From positions 868,001 through 932,000 of the forward strand of contig NZ_JAHDAP010000001.1 of assembly GCF_018499575.1 (NCBI RefSeq): DNA of 64,000 nt, written 5' to 3'. The translations under genes were made by a program, and so were the position numbers. This document shows positions 1-8,968 of this stretch, one piece after another. The DNA comes from Streptococcus infantis (lineage in GTDB: Bacteria > Bacillota > Bacilli > Lactobacillales > Streptococcaceae). Position 1 is the first letter of the stretch, and every line of letters starts with the position of its first letter. The notes beneath the pieces are model-generated. The model was not told where the DNA came from. It did not search any database and saw only the letters and a list, made by a program, of their open reading frames with translations.

Positions 1-316
1 GTAGGAAATAACTTGTCTTCCCATCTTTATAAAAACAAAGAATTGAACTCTGTGTTGTATTGGAGAAACCTAAAATACCTCTGTCTTCAACTGAAATGGG
101 GCAAAATAATTGTAAGTCCTTCAAACCTTTTTCCTTAAGGTGTTCAAACCAATCAGTTACAGAAAGTTCCGTAACTTTCCCCTTTTCTGACGGCAGAATT
201 TGAAAACTCATCTTATTTGTATATTTTTCAGGCTTATACCATATTTCTTTGCCACTTTTCAAAGCCTTCCTAGCTGCTGCCACGATACAGGCTATTTGAT
301 ACATTTGTCCGTTCAT
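1..316 (-). CDS. Partial unknown protein, candidate immunity gene (runs off the left edge)
   Basis: An open frame starts with ATG at 316 and stays open for 105 codons to the window edge, so its C-terminus is not seen. It begins MNGQMYQIACIVAAARKAL. No signal peptide or membrane segment is visible and I do not recognise the family. The start overlaps the stop of the preceding SUKH gene as ATGA, the usual sign of translational coupling, so it is probably the next gene of the same minus-strand operon. Its company (two SUKH-type proteins, an ankyrin protein) suggests another immunity-type protein; that is inference from context only. Confidence 0.6.
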   Translation of the reverse strand, partial: MNGQMYQIACIVAAARKALKSGKEIWYKPEKYTNKMSFQILPSEKGKVTELSVTDWFEHLKEKGLKDLQLFCPISVEDRGILGFSNTTQSSILCFYKDGKTSYFL

Positions 317-900
317 ATGATCTCATCCATTATCCCTTCAATCAGATTTCTAAGGCTCTCTGCTACATAAATCACTTGGTCAGGATCATGGATGTAGCAA
401 ATAATCTGCCCTTCCTGACCCTCCTGGTCTGGATCAAAATCCAGCATAAGATAACAAGAGTCACAATACTGGGCAAAAGGAAGCCATTTTTTATTAAAAA
501 GATAAGGCTTAATCCTGCTATCACGCATATTTTCCAGGTCTTGACTAGAAAAATAGTCGGGAAATTCGGTTAACAGAGCATCTCTATTTTGAAAGTACTT
601 TTTACAAGTCTCAATTTCCTGTAGACTCATGAGAGAAAAAGTCAGATCTCTCTGGTCAATCACACAAGGTAAAATAGAGAGGTATTTACTCCCATTCTTA
701 TAGCTATAAAGCTCTTTGAAGTCACTAGGTAGACGAATACCAAATCTTTCCTCAAAGCCTTGAAGCTCTTCCTCGGAAGCACCAGAAATATCCTGATAAT
801 CTTCCAGATATCCTTCCTCTACAGGATCATCCAAATCCCAGTCTTCAAAACACTCACAAATATAAGTTTCTATTTTTTTAACTTGGTCAATTAGTTGCAT
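313..900 (-). CDS. SMI1/KNR4 (SUKH) family protein
   Basis: A 195-residue soluble protein. Residues about 40-75 carry the SUKH signature: a helix with EEELQGFEERFGIRLPSDF, then ELYSYKNG, leading into a beta-rich region with PCVI and LTFSLMSL. SUKH proteins are a large superfamily in bacteria, many acting as cytoplasmic immunity proteins against contact-dependent or secreted polymorphic toxins, often nucleases. No catalytic motif is expected or seen. It lies 44 nt downstream of the ankyrin gene and its TGA stop overlaps the next ATG. The family call is solid; the immunity role is inferred from the family and from the array of unrelated neighbours. Confidence 0.85.
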   Translation of the reverse strand: MQLIDQVKKIETYICECFEDWDLDDPVEEGYLEDYQDISGASEEELQGFEERFGIRLPSDFKELYSYKNGSKYLSILPCVIDQRDLTFSLMSLQEIETCKKYFQNRDALLTEFPDYFSSQDLENMRDSRIKPYLFNKKWLPFAQYCDSCYLMLDFDPDQEGQEGQIICYIHDPDQVIYVAESLRNLIEGIMDEII

Positions 901-944
901 AATCCCACCATGATTTCTTTATTTTATCTGTCTTCCAATGCTTT

Positions 945-2009
945 TTACCGATTATAACTTGGTTCTTTTAAGTCAATTGGGTTAGGATTTTGCTTAATCC
1001 ATGCAAGAGCCAATTGGCAGAGGCGGTCCAGGCGAGGCTCGTCATCATTCTCTTTGCTATGGATTTGCGCAATGACTTGCTTGATTTCTTCCAATTCTTG
1101 ATCTGAAAGAGAGCTTCCTAAAGACAGGTAATGAGGCATAGCCTGTAGCATCTTGCGGTAATCCCTGTCCCAGTTTGCCCCACCATTACGATCCAGTTCA
1201 TCTCGGACTCGACCTGGTATACGGATAACTTCTCCCTGAACAGTTTTGGCTGGCCCACTCGAAGGGATTAAGAAGGACCAAAGTTGCTCATATTGTTCCT
1301 CCCAGGAACCTTCTACTAGCTTAATCGGTGAAACTCCATCATGAGTAAGGCGTTTTTCTACAGGCTTGACGTCAAAGAGCTCATAGAGTTTTGCTAATCC
1401 TTTATCTGCAACCTCTATGTAGTCAGGATGGATACTTTCTCGATGAAATTCAAAATCCTTGCCGATTTGCTCAACTCTTTCCTTCATTTTAGAGGTTTTC
1501 TTAGCACCTGCTTCTAGTAACATAGAGGCAATTTCAGCAGTTTGGGCAATATAGATCCCCCGACAAACCATCAAGACTGAAGCTAGTGGAGTTCTTCCCA
1601 TATCATTCTCTACATTGACATTTGCTCCCTTGTCAATTAAAAATTTGACTGTTCTAGGATGAAAAAATTCAGCTGCCATATGTAGAGGGGTCTCGCCATA
1701 GGTATTGGGCTTTTCAATGTCTGCCCCCAATTCACACAAGAGTTTTACTGTATCTCTACCCAAGATTGCTTGACGGTATAAAGGAGTCGCTCCATAATAA
1801 TCTGGGACATTTATATCTAGGCCCTTTTCTACCAGCCAGATAACCAATTCATCCGGGACTCCTCCCATATGCAAGGGTGTACATAAGCTAAATCTTCCAT
1901 CATGGGCATTCAACTCACACTTGTCATACACGGCCTTTAATTGGTCAATATTGCCGTCAGTCAGTAGTTCATTAAAGTCCTTCGGTAAGGTTACTCTTTT
2001 CTTTGCCAT
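945..2009 (-). CDS. Ankyrin-repeat protein with a conserved C-terminal domain
   Basis: A 354-residue protein with four ankyrin repeats in the N-terminal half. The TPL turns fall at residues 44-46, 75-77, 107-109 and 140-142, and each is followed by the helix pair and a GADIE/GANVN-like loop. Residues about 235-354 form a second domain with SSGPAKTVQGEVIRIPGRV and RNGGANWDRDYRKML, a module I associate with bacterial ankyrin proteins of unknown function. There is no signal peptide. It starts 2 nt after the stop of the upstream gene, so the two are co-transcribed. Ankyrin proteins are among the known immunity types in polymorphic-toxin loci; that role is inferred here. Confidence 0.85.
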   Translation of the reverse strand: MAKKRVTLPKDFNELLTDGNIDQLKAVYDKCELNAHDGRFSLCTPLHMGGVPDELVIWLVEKGLDINVPDYYGATPLYRQAILGRDTVKLLCELGADIEKPNTYGETPLHMAAEFFHPRTVKFLIDKGANVNVENDMGRTPLASVLMVCRGIYIAQTAEIASMLLEAGAKKTSKMKERVEQIGKDFEFHRESIHPDYIEVADKGLAKLYELFDVKPVEKRLTHDGVSPIKLVEGSWEEQYEQLWSFLIPSSGPAKTVQGEVIRIPGRVRDELDRNGGANWDRDYRKMLQAMPHYLSLGSSLSDQELEEIKQVIAQIHSKENDDEPRLDRLCQLALAWIKQNPNPIDLKEPSYNR

Positions 2010-2011
2010 CT

Positions 2012-2449
2012 TTAGTTCCTTTCTTCTGATTTAGCATCTAGGGCAAGCCAATGAAGATTGTCAACAGTTTTCAAAGTCCGGACTTGTCCATCGTAATCAT
2101 TTTTCAACTCAAGACCGTTTTGCTCAATAGATATATGATTGTACCAGTGGTCTAGGCTGGCGTATTTCCCCATATGAATGTTGATGAGTATCGTCGTTAT
2201 GGGATTCCAAGTCCCTTTTTTAACCGTTTCTGCTAAGAGGTAGTAAGCATCTAAAAATATGAGATTTCTCCCATAGATCCAAAAGGGCAGTTCAAGTTCT
2301 AACAAAGGTAACTTGGCAGAAAAAATCTCATCACCGTGTGGTGGCACGGTTTCATAATGAAATTCTATCTCACTGCCACAATAGGCAATCAAGGCTCCCT
2401 GACATCCGATATTTTGAGGAATTCCCTCCTCAGCTACTATAAATTCCAT
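2012..2449 (-). CDS. Unknown 145-residue protein in the immunity-like array
   Basis: A 145-residue soluble protein of unrecognised family. It is rich in aromatic and acidic residues (FWIYGRNLIFLDAYYLL, DHWYNHISIEQNG) with an alternating hydrophobic pattern suggesting a beta-sandwich. No signal peptide, transmembrane segment, cysteine pair or catalytic motif stands out. It sits 18 nt after the SUKH-like gene and 2 nt before the ankyrin gene. Small, acidic, lineage-specific proteins packed with SUKH genes are typical of immunity clusters, which is the best guess. Confidence 0.7.
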   Translation of the reverse strand: MEFIVAEEGIPQNIGCQGALIAYCGSEIEFHYETVPPHGDEIFSAKLPLLELELPFWIYGRNLIFLDAYYLLAETVKKGTWNPITTILINIHMGKYASLDHWYNHISIEQNGLELKNDYDGQVRTLKTVDNLHWLALDAKSEERN

Positions 2450-2467
2450 GACCTGCTCCTTTTATTT

Positions 2468-3043
2468 TCAACCATAAAATCCGACCAGACTCTGCCAGAA
2501 TATCAAACTGGACTCATGGCCTTTTCTAGTCATCAAGTGGATGAAGTCACTTTCACAATCCTTCCAAACTGCAGATTGAGCCGTTCCCATGGCTCTAACA
2601 AATGCTAGAAAATCTGGTGCCAGCCATATTTTTTCATCATAGGTCATCTCTGCATCAAGAGCATAGACAGTCCCAGATTGACAATCCAGCAAAATAGTGT
2701 AGGGATCTCCATTTGCAATGATGATCAAGCCACTTTCTTGTAGAGTCGAGTAATCATGGTATTCCAAATTGCGATTGATCAGCCAAGTAAGACTAGTGCC
2801 GTCCCCATATCCAAACTGGTAACTTAAAAAACCGACCTGCCCCCAGTTATAAGCCAGAATATATTTCCTAAAAATCGGATCCAAATCTTGGATTTGCAGT
2901 TGTTTTTTCAAACGATCCAGTTCAGACACAGGTAGATCTGTTTGGCTCAGGACAATTCCTTCACTTATCTCAGGGGCAAGTCCTTGTGTTTCTTCTTCAA
3001 TAATGGAAATGATTTGGTCAATTGTCAATAATTCCATTGTCAA
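2468..3043 (-). CDS. SUKH-4-like immunity-type protein
   Basis: A 191-residue protein, first gene of the minus-strand array. Three features resemble the SUKH-4/SMI1-like fold: a central beta-rich region that includes FGYGDGTSLTWLINRN, the pair ILLDCQSGTVYALDAEM, and the closing helix DFLAFVRAMGT. In SUKH-4 a 'gettable-by-toxin' dead domain is followed by just such an 'F-L-x-F-V' helix. The match is by eye and weaker than for the SUKH gene at 313-900. It may protect against a secreted toxin; no cognate toxin gene lies in the window. Confidence 0.55.
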   Translation of the reverse strand: MTMELLTIDQIISIIEEETQGLAPEISEGIVLSQTDLPVSELDRLKKQLQIQDLDPIFRKYILAYNWGQVGFLSYQFGYGDGTSLTWLINRNLEYHDYSTLQESGLIIIANGDPYTILLDCQSGTVYALDAEMTYDEKIWLAPDFLAFVRAMGTAQSAVWKDCESDFIHLMTRKGHESSLIFWQSLVGFYG

Positions 3044-3124
3044 CCTCCGACTATAACTAGTCCATTTTCTAGGGCAAACTAGTTAATTTAGGTCTTCTTT
3101 TTTCTGATGAACTTTCTTATCTCT

Positions 3125-3155
3125 ATTATACCTCAAAGCTATCTAATAGGGATAA
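3125..3155 (-). promoter_or_regulatory. Candidate promoter of the immunity-like array
   Basis: On the minus strand a perfect TATAAT lies at 3130-3125, about 80 nt upstream of the first gene of the array; the -35 is weak (TTATCC near 3155-3150). The leader holds an inverted repeat AACTAGT (3055-3061) / ACTAGTT (3078-3084). The array therefore probably has its own promoter rather than relying on read-through from the SDR gene. Confidence 0.45.
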
Positions 3156-3208
3156 ACTACCAGTATTTTCAGGGATTATTTTTAATGAACAACTTCTCCT
3201 AATTAAAG

Positions 3209-3239
3209 CAAAAAGCCCTTCCTCAAGGGAACAGCTTTC
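3209..3239 (-). terminator. Terminator after the SDR/rnz/hflX/miaA operon
   Basis: Directly after the SDR stop codon the minus strand reads a CCCTT/AAGGG hairpin with a GAGG loop inside an outer AAAG/CTTT pairing, followed by a T-rich run (TTTTTGC TTT). It separates the housekeeping operon from the immunity-like array. Confidence 0.6.
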
Positions 3240-3995
3240 TCACTTATAATTAAAGGTTTCTCCTGCCAACTTATCTGCCAGCTTAGGAAAGAGAGTATAA
3301 AACTTGTGGGCTAGATTGAGTAAGACTGGAAGATTAAGCTCTCGTTTATTTTTTCCTATGGTCTTAACGATTTTTTTCGCAACTGTATCTGGCTCCAGTA
3401 GGAAGCGGTCGACCGATTTGAGGTAGGTCCCATCTGGGTCTGCCTGGTCAAAAAATCCTGTACGGATAGGTCCTGGATTGACCGTTGTCACATAGACACC
3501 ATAGGGCATGAGTTCGAGACGTAAAGCATTTGAAAAACCAATGGCCGCAAATTTGGTCGCTGAGTAGAGACTGGACTTGCTAGTCGCTATCAATCCTGCC
3601 ATGCTGACGATATTGATGATATGTCCTTTTCGAGTCTCCTTCATAAGAGTTCCAACCAAACGAGACAGATTCATGAGAGCAAAGGTATTAACCTCAAACA
3701 TCTGATGAATATCTTGATAAGAAATCTTGTCAAATTCATCAAAAATCCCGTAGCCAGCGTTGTTAATTAAAACATCAATCTTGCCATAACGCTGGTAGAG
3801 TTCAGCTACTAGCTCTTCTATGGCTTGAGCATCGGTTATATCCATTTCAATCAATTCAGCATGTGGATGGTTTCCGTATAATTGAGCTAATGTTTCCTTA
3901 TTTCTACCAAGCAAAATGAGTTGATCATCTGGTAAAAGTTTGACCATTTCTTGGGCTAGACCACCACTAGCTCCTGTTATGAGAATAGTAGACAT
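3240..3995 (-). CDS. SDR-family NAD(P)-dependent oxidoreductase
   Basis: A 251-residue classical short-chain dehydrogenase/reductase. The cofactor loop is TGASGGLAQ at residues 7-15, the NNAGYG motif follows at about 78-83, and the catalytic YSATK lies near 144-148 with the expected serine just before it. NPGPIRTGF follows. The substrate cannot be told from sequence. It is 20 nt downstream of rnz with a good AAAGGA ribosome site and is the last gene of the operon. Orthologues sit next to rnz in S. pneumoniae as I recall. Confidence 0.92.
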   Translation of the reverse strand: MSTILITGASGGLAQEMVKLLPDDQLILLGRNKETLAQLYGNHPHAELIEMDITDAQAIEELVAELYQRYGKIDVLINNAGYGIFDEFDKISYQDIHQMFEVNTFALMNLSRLVGTLMKETRKGHIINIVSMAGLIATSKSSLYSATKFAAIGFSNALRLELMPYGVYVTTVNPGPIRTGFFDQADPDGTYLKSVDRFLLEPDTVAKKIVKTIGKNKRELNLPVLLNLAHKFYTLFPKLADKLAGETFNYK

Positions 3996-4015
3996 ACTTT
4001 TCCTTTCTCAATCTT

Positions 4016-4945
4016 CTAGATTTCCACTTCTTCTAGGTCTTTAACCATATGGACATTTTCAAAAATCGTTGCCGCATCTTTCTTGAGCTGGCTGATATCC
4101 TTAGAAAGAAAACGAGCGCTGATATGGTTGAGTAAGAGTCGTTTGGCTCCTGCTTCTACTGCGACTTGCGCAGCCTGCATATTGGTTGAGTGGCCATGAT
4201 TGCGGGCAATTTTCTCATCCCCTTTGCCATAAGTAGATTCATGGACAAGGACATCCGCATTGACAGCCAGACGCACACTGGCATTAGTTTTTCGAGTATC
4301 ACCCAAGATAGTGATAATCTTACCTGGACGTGGAGCTGAGATGTAGTCTGCTGCCTTGATCTCAGTGCCGTCCTCTAATACGACATCCTGACCGTTTTTA
4401 ATTTTTCCAAAAAGCGGTCCAAATGGCACACCAGCAGCCTTGAGTTTTTCTGCATCCAAGGTTCCTTCAAGGTCTTTCTGCATGACACGATAACCCACAC
4501 AGAAAATAGTGTGATCCAACTCTTCCGCATAAACCGTGAATTTATCAGTTTCAAGAATTTTCCCTAGAGAATCTTGGTCAAATTCATGAAAATGAATCTT
4601 ATAAGGCAGACGTGAACCAGACACACGCAGACTTGTCAAAACAAAAGATTTGATGCCTTGGGGGCCATAGATTTCCAAATCTGTCTGCTCTTCATTGGCC
4701 TGAAAGGCACGACTTGAGAGAAAACCAGGCAAACCAAAGATATGATCTCCATGCAAATGGGTGATAAAGATTTTGCTGACCTTTCGTGGTCGAATTGTGG
4801 TTTCCAGAATACGGTTTTGCGTTCCTTCTCCACAGTCAAAGAGCCAGACTTCGTTAATCTCGTCCAAGAGTTTCAGAGCGAGACTTGAAACATTGCGGGC
4901 TTTAGAGGGCTGACCAGCCCCCGTTCCTAAAAATTGAATATCCAT
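4016..4945 (-). CDS. rnz: Ribonuclease Z
   Basis: A 309-residue metallo-beta-lactamase-fold tRNA 3' endonuclease. It removes the 3' trailer of tRNA precursors, mainly those lacking an encoded CCA. The N-terminal strand [13 protein letters not shown] and the zinc motif THLHGDH (about residues 62-68) are canonical. The later metal ligands are seen in ILGDT and in RNHGHS, followed by LNHISARF. Length matches bacterial RNase Z. It is co-transcribed with miaA and hflX, so the operon gathers RNA-maturation genes. Confidence 0.96.
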   Translation of the reverse strand: MDIQFLGTGAGQPSKARNVSSLALKLLDEINEVWLFDCGEGTQNRILETTIRPRKVSKIFITHLHGDHIFGLPGFLSSRAFQANEEQTDLEIYGPQGIKSFVLTSLRVSGSRLPYKIHFHEFDQDSLGKILETDKFTVYAEELDHTIFCVGYRVMQKDLEGTLDAEKLKAAGVPFGPLFGKIKNGQDVVLEDGTEIKAADYISAPRPGKIITILGDTRKTNASVRLAVNADVLVHESTYGKGDEKIARNHGHSTNMQAAQVAVEAGAKRLLLNHISARFLSKDISQLKKDAATIFENVHMVKDLEEVEI

Positions 4946-4959
4946 TTGATACTTTCTAA

Positions 4960-5583
4960 TTAATCAATATATAACATAGCAGTTCTGTTTTCAGAGCGAT
5001 AATACAGCTTGCCAGAAAAAGCTCTAGCTTCTTGTAGTAAATCCTCTTGGCTATATCCCTTTAATCGCTTTCTTCCATCTGCTAAGTTCTCTAAGTCAGT
5101 TAAAGCTGTGAGATTTTCCATGCTAACAACTTCTTCGTCTCCGATAGCCTTCGTGTAGATGTTGCCAGACTCCTCAAAAACGAGCTGATGAGGGAAAATT
5201 TGCGCAATCTCAAAGAGTAATTCATCCGTAATGACTTCCTCAGCTTCTGAAAAAATGCGACCAAGACCTTCTTTTTCGTAGCAAAATCCAAAGGATTTAC
5301 CAGATAGATTGAGGCGAATAAAGGGCTTGTTTTCTAGAGTGAAACTTGGATCAGTATTATAAAGATTCAACTCCCGACTCAATTCAGCAAAATAATCTGT
5401 CGCGGCTTGAGGGCTCTTCTTTTGGTAGAGTTCTGCAAAGTAGGCATTCACTACGCTGGGTGGAGGAGTGATGAGAGCTAGCTGTTCCTGGTCAGATCTA
5501 CCAGCTAAAAGCTGATCTAGATAGACCTTGTCCAGACTCGTATATCCACCATACTTGAGAGCTAATGTTTTAATATCAGTCAT
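4960..5583 (-). CDS. Conserved streptococcal protein of unknown function
   Basis: A 207-residue cytoplasmic protein with no recognised domain. Its start overlaps the end of hflX by 8 nt and it precedes rnz by 14 nt, the order I recall in S. pneumoniae. Orthologues are often labelled 'cystathionine beta-lyase' in databases, but a PLP enzyme would be about 380 residues with a lysine-bearing SxTK-type motif, and nothing like that is here. The C-terminal half has a helix-rich segment ([19 protein letters not shown]). Function unknown. Confidence 0.85.
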   Translation of the reverse strand: MTDIKTLALKYGGYTSLDKVYLDQLLAGRSDQEQLALITPPPSVVNAYFAELYQKKSPQAATDYFAELSRELNLYNTDPSFTLENKPFIRLNLSGKSFGFCYEKEGLGRIFSEAEEVITDELLFEIAQIFPHQLVFEESGNIYTKAIGDEEVVSMENLTALTDLENLADGRKRLKGYSQEDLLQEARAFSGKLYYRSENRTAMLYID

Positions 5584-6814
5584 AAAATTCCTCTAATCTC
5601 CATTTGTTTTTCTCAGAAATGTAGCCTGTGATGACTTGACCATCATCTTGGTAGTCACGTTCTTCTAGAATCGCAACACTTTCTAAATCATGAATCTTGT
5701 AAGATTTAGAAAAAGGCACGCGCAGGGTAAATGCTTCAAAAATTTCCTTAATTTTACCTAGCAATAAAGTCTGCAACTGTTCTCGACTATCTTTAGACTT
5801 TGCCGAAATCAGAGCGTATGGCGTTTGAGTAGGCGTAAAGTCCTCCACTAAATCCGCTTTATTATAAAGGGTCAAGCGAGGAATATCCTCCATATCCAAG
5901 TCTTTCATGATGGAGAGGACCGTTTTTTCATGTTCCTCATGGTAAGGATTGCTGGCATCGATGACATGAACCAAGAGATCTACATGCTTGCTTTCTTCTA
6001 GAGTAGATTTGAAACTAGACACCAACTCTGTCGGTAGGTCTTGAATAAAACCAACGGTATCGGTTAAAGTTACTTGTAGATTCCCTCCCAGATGGATGCT
6101 TTTAGTTGTAGCATCAAGAGTCGCAAAAAGCTCATCCGCTTCATACTGGGTCTTGCTGGTCAAAGTATTCATAATAGTTGACTTCCCAGCATTGGTGTAA
6201 CCAATCAAACCAATCTTAAAGGTGCTTGACTCCAAACGTTTTTCTCTGACTGTCGCTCGATTTTTCTCAACCACCTTGAGTTGGCGTTCGATATCTGTAA
6301 TCTGGTTGCGAACGCTCCGACGATTTAGTTCTAGCTGACTTTCACCTGGACCACGGGAACCAATCCCCCCTGCCTGACGACTAAGCATAATCCCCTGACC
6401 AACCAAACGAGGCAAGAGGTACTTGAGCTGGGCAAGATGAACTTGGAGCTTGCCTTCATGACTGCGAGCTCTCATGGCAAAGATATCCAAAATTAACTGC
6501 ATACGATCAATAACTTTAACACCTAAGACCTCCTCTAAATTGACATTTTGTCGAGGGGTCAGACGGTTATTGACGATGACCGTCGTGATTTCTTCTGCGT
6601 CCACCATTTGAGCAATTTCTTCCAACTTACCAGAGCCAACAAAGGTCTTGGAGTCGTATTTTTCGCGTTTTTGTCTGTAGCTATCGACGACGACCGCCCC
6701 AGCTGTCTTGGCTAAACTAGCCAGTTCCTCCATGGAGAGGTCAAAATTATCCATGCCCTGGAGTTCAACTCCAATCAGCAGGACTCGCTCCTCTTTTTTC
6801 TCCGTTTCAATCAT
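5576..6814 (-). CDS. hflX: GTPase HflX
   Basis: A 412-residue ribosome-associated GTPase that splits stalled 70S ribosomes under stress. The N-terminal HflX domain holds the glycine-rich segment [17 protein letters not shown] (about 144-160), followed by a coiled-coil linker. The G domain shows the P-loop GYTNAGKST, the G3 DTVGF and the G4 NKAD. It starts with ATG 8 nt after a GAGGAG site inside the end of miaA (8-nt overlap), a classical hflX-miaA pairing. Confidence 0.96.
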   Translation of the reverse strand: MIETEKKEERVLLIGVELQGMDNFDLSMEELASLAKTAGAVVVDSYRQKREKYDSKTFVGSGKLEEIAQMVDAEEITTVIVNNRLTPRQNVNLEEVLGVKVIDRMQLILDIFAMRARSHEGKLQVHLAQLKYLLPRLVGQGIMLSRQAGGIGSRGPGESQLELNRRSVRNQITDIERQLKVVEKNRATVREKRLESSTFKIGLIGYTNAGKSTIMNTLTSKTQYEADELFATLDATTKSIHLGGNLQVTLTDTVGFIQDLPTELVSSFKSTLEESKHVDLLVHVIDASNPYHEEHEKTVLSIMKDLDMEDIPRLTLYNKADLVEDFTPTQTPYALISAKSKDSREQLQTLLLGKIKEIFEAFTLRVPFSKSYKIHDLESVAILEERDYQDDGQVITGYISEKNKWRLEEFYD

Positions 6815-7691
6815 TTAAAAACTCCTCAATCTGGTTTAAAATGCGGTCTTTCACACCAGATTCTCCTATCTGATAAAAGGTCACCTGCATGCGATTGCGG
6901 AACCAGGTCAACTGGCGCTTGGCAAATCGGCGAGTCGCCTGTTTTAGGCTGTCACTAGCTTCTTCCAAGGACTGCTCTCCACGAAAATAAGGGAAGAGTT
7001 CCTTATAACCTATCCCTTTAGCAGCCTGCACATCTGGACAATGGTCAAACAACCATTTAGCTTCCTCCAAAAGTCCAGCTTCAAACATCAGGTCCACTCG
7101 GTGATTGATACGCTCATAAAGCTGACTACGCTCATCATCCAAGCAAATAATCAGTGGTTCATATAAACTTTCTTGATTTTCCAAGTCTTGAGCAAAATGG
7201 GCAATTTCTAAGGCACGCATGGCACGACGACGATTAAATTGGGGAATTTCAAGGCCTGCTTGATCCACCAGATGGGCTAAGACCTCATCTGAAAAAGACT
7301 CTAAGCTAGAACGGTAGGCTAAAATATCCTCATGAGGTGTCTCGCCACCTAGATGATACCCCTCTAGCAGACTCTGGATGTAAAGTCCTGTCCCACCGGC
7401 GATAATAGCAAGCTTACCACGACTTTGAATATCCTCAATGGCTGCCTTGGCTTCAGAAACAAAATCAAAAGCCGAGTAAGACTCGGTTACATCTCTAACA
7501 TCGATTAAATGATGAGGGACAGTTGCCTGCTCCTCCGGACTAGCCTTGGCTGTTCCAATGTCTAGTCCTCGGTAGACCTGTTGGCTATCTCCACTAACTA
7601 CTTCGCCATTGAATCGCTGAGCAACTTCAATAGCGAGAGCAGTCTTTCCAACTGCAGTTGGACCAACAATCACAATTATTTTGCTTTTCAT
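6807..7691 (-). CDS. miaA: tRNA dimethylallyltransferase
   Basis: A 294-residue enzyme that adds the dimethylallyl group to A37 of tRNAs reading UNN codons. The P-loop is GPTAVGKT near residue 10, followed by [17 protein letters not shown] and the GGTGLYI motif; the C-terminus carries [17 protein letters not shown] at 7691 is chosen because it has an AAGGA site at proper distance and gives the usual 294 residues. An in-frame ATG at 7715 would add eight residues with no ribosome site. Confidence 0.95.
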   Translation of the reverse strand: MKSKIIVIVGPTAVGKTALAIEVAQRFNGEVVSGDSQQVYRGLDIGTAKASPEEQATVPHHLIDVRDVTESYSAFDFVSEAKAAIEDIQSRGKLAIIAGGTGLYIQSLLEGYHLGGETPHEDILAYRSSLESFSDEVLAHLVDQAGLEIPQFNRRRAMRALEIAHFAQDLENQESLYEPLIICLDDERSQLYERINHRVDLMFEAGLLEEAKWLFDHCPDVQAAKGIGYKELFPYFRGEQSLEEASDSLKQATRRFAKRQLTWFRNRMQVTFYQIGESGVKDRILNQIEEFLND

Positions 7692-7813
7692 CGTTTTTCC
7701 TTGAAAAATTCCCATTTTTTCGTTACTATTATTATATCACAAAATGGACAGGCAGAAAAATGCTATTTCTTAAGCTATTTCCGTCTGATTTATAAATAAA
7801 AGGAGGAAGACTC

Positions 7814-7984
7814 ATGGCTAAAGGATTTGCTAAAGGTCTCGTAACAGGTGTTGCAGGAACTGTTGCTGCTGTTGCAGGTGCAGTATACGCATTCAAAAAG
7901 AAAGTGATTGAACCAGAAGAACAAAAAGCAGCTTTCATCGAAGAAAATCGTAAAAAAGCAGCTCGCCGTCGTGTATCACGCTAA
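7814..7984 (+). CDS. DUF3042 family small protein
   Basis: A 56-residue protein starting MAKGFAKGLVTGVAGTVAAV, with a glycine/alanine-rich hydrophobic segment (about 8-27) and a strongly basic tail ending KKAARRRVSR. It is preceded by AGGAGGAAGA, a near-perfect ribosome site, and followed at once by a terminator, so it is expressed alone. It stands on the plus strand between miaA and thyA. The family is widespread in Lactobacillales and its role is unknown; the shape suggests a small membrane-associated protein. Confidence 0.85.
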   Translation: MAKGFAKGLVTGVAGTVAAVAGAVYAFKKKVIEPEEQKAAFIEENRKKAARRRVSR

Positions 7985-7991
7985 TCAATAA

Positions 7992-8020
7992 AAAAGAAGT
8001 TGGATTTTCCAACTTCTTTT
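7992..8020. terminator. Bidirectional terminator between the DUF3042 gene and thyA
   Basis: A 13-bp perfect stem (7992-8004 with 8008-8020) with a 3-nt loop, A-rich on one side and T-rich on the other. It ends the plus-strand small gene and the minus-strand thyA, whose stop is 8 nt away. Confidence 0.88.
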
Positions 8021-8027
8021 TATGTTA

Positions 8028-8867
8028 TTAAATAGCCAAATCAAACTTCAACTGCGGTTTCACAGGATCATAGTCAACCAACTCAAAATCCTCTGCTTTA
8101 ATATCAAAGAAGTTTGTCTTGTCTGGTACATTCAAGACCAAACGCGGTTGGCAATTTGAAGGTTCACGACGGAGCAATTCCTGAGCTTGTTCAAATTGAT
8201 TATCATAGATGTGAAGATTATTGATAAAGTAGAAGAATTTTCCAACTTTCCAACCAAAATGTTTAGCAATCATCATTTGAAGAGCCACATATTGCATGGC
8301 ATTGATGTGATGAGCTACCAGCATATCGTTAGAACGCTGAGTCAAGGTCGTATCCAGATAAATTTTCCCATCTACACGACGGACATCAAACATGGTCTGG
8401 AAGGCACATGGAAGAAGGCCATCTGTTTCCTCAAAGGCTTGGTAATCCCAGAGAGAGATGATATTGCGACGGTTCCAAGGATTAGCTTCCAACTGCTTAA
8501 GGATTTTGTTGATGATATCATGCTTCTTAACCACAGCCCCATAACGCTCACCAATTGTCCCTGTATCTCCCACTTCCCAGTCATTCCAGTAGTGTACATT
8601 GTACTTGTCATTAAGAACCTCTAGGCTATTGGACTGGTCTTGGTAGATCCAAAGAACTTCCTTGATAGCTGATTTGATGGCAATTGGACGTAGGGTTGTA
8701 ATGGGAAATTCACCCTTTGACAAATCATACTCTGCAAAAGCCCCAGTCACATACTTAGAGTTAGCAACAGTTCCATCCTTATACTTGGGACGAGCCTGTT
8801 CTGAAAAGACTCCTTCATTGAGAATTCGCTCAATATTTTCTTTAAAAATTTGATCTGCTTTTGTCAT
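8028..8867 (-). CDS. thyA: Thymidylate synthase
   Basis: A 279-residue enzyme that makes dTMP from dUMP with methylene-tetrahydrofolate. The catalytic cysteine sits in [14 protein letters not shown] (about residue 151). The dUMP-binding [20 protein letters not shown] and the terminal [17 protein letters not shown] are typical. It has its own extended -10 promoter. folA, which regenerates the folate cofactor, is elsewhere in the window at 53735-54241. Confidence 0.96.
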   Translation of the reverse strand: MTKADQIFKENIERILNEGVFSEQARPKYKDGTVANSKYVTGAFAEYDLSKGEFPITTLRPIAIKSAIKEVLWIYQDQSNSLEVLNDKYNVHYWNDWEVGDTGTIGERYGAVVKKHDIINKILKQLEANPWNRRNIISLWDYQAFEETDGLLPCAFQTMFDVRRVDGKIYLDTTLTQRSNDMLVAHHINAMQYVALQMMIAKHFGWKVGKFFYFINNLHIYDNQFEQAQELLRREPSNCQPRLVLNVPDKTNFFDIKAEDFELVDYDPVKPQLKFDLAI

Positions 8868-8897
8868 TTACTCTCTCCTCAACGTTTATTCTTAACT

Positions 8898-8906
8898 AGT
8901 ATAGCA
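8898..8906 (-). promoter_or_regulatory. thyA extended -10 promoter
   Basis: The minus strand reads TGC-TATACT at 8906-8898, with a GAGGAG ribosome site downstream. It abuts the T-tract of the glucokinase terminator, so thyA is transcribed independently. Confidence 0.65.
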
Positions 8907-8957
8907 TAAAAAAAGAAAGGAGGAAAATCACTCGCTTCAAGATAGTGATTTTCTCCT
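8906..8957 (-). terminator. Terminator after the pabB-hydrolase-gki operon
   Basis: A stem of about 12 bp (AGGAAAATCACT at 8921-8932 with AGTGATTTTCTCCT at 8944-8957) followed on the minus strand by a long T run. It lies just after the glucokinase stop. Confidence 0.8.
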
Positions 8958-8968
8958 TCTTTTGCTTC

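Noticed and set aside
8187..8853. Antisense and alternate frames over thyA
   Set aside because: Shadows of thyA, which carries all catalytic motifs.
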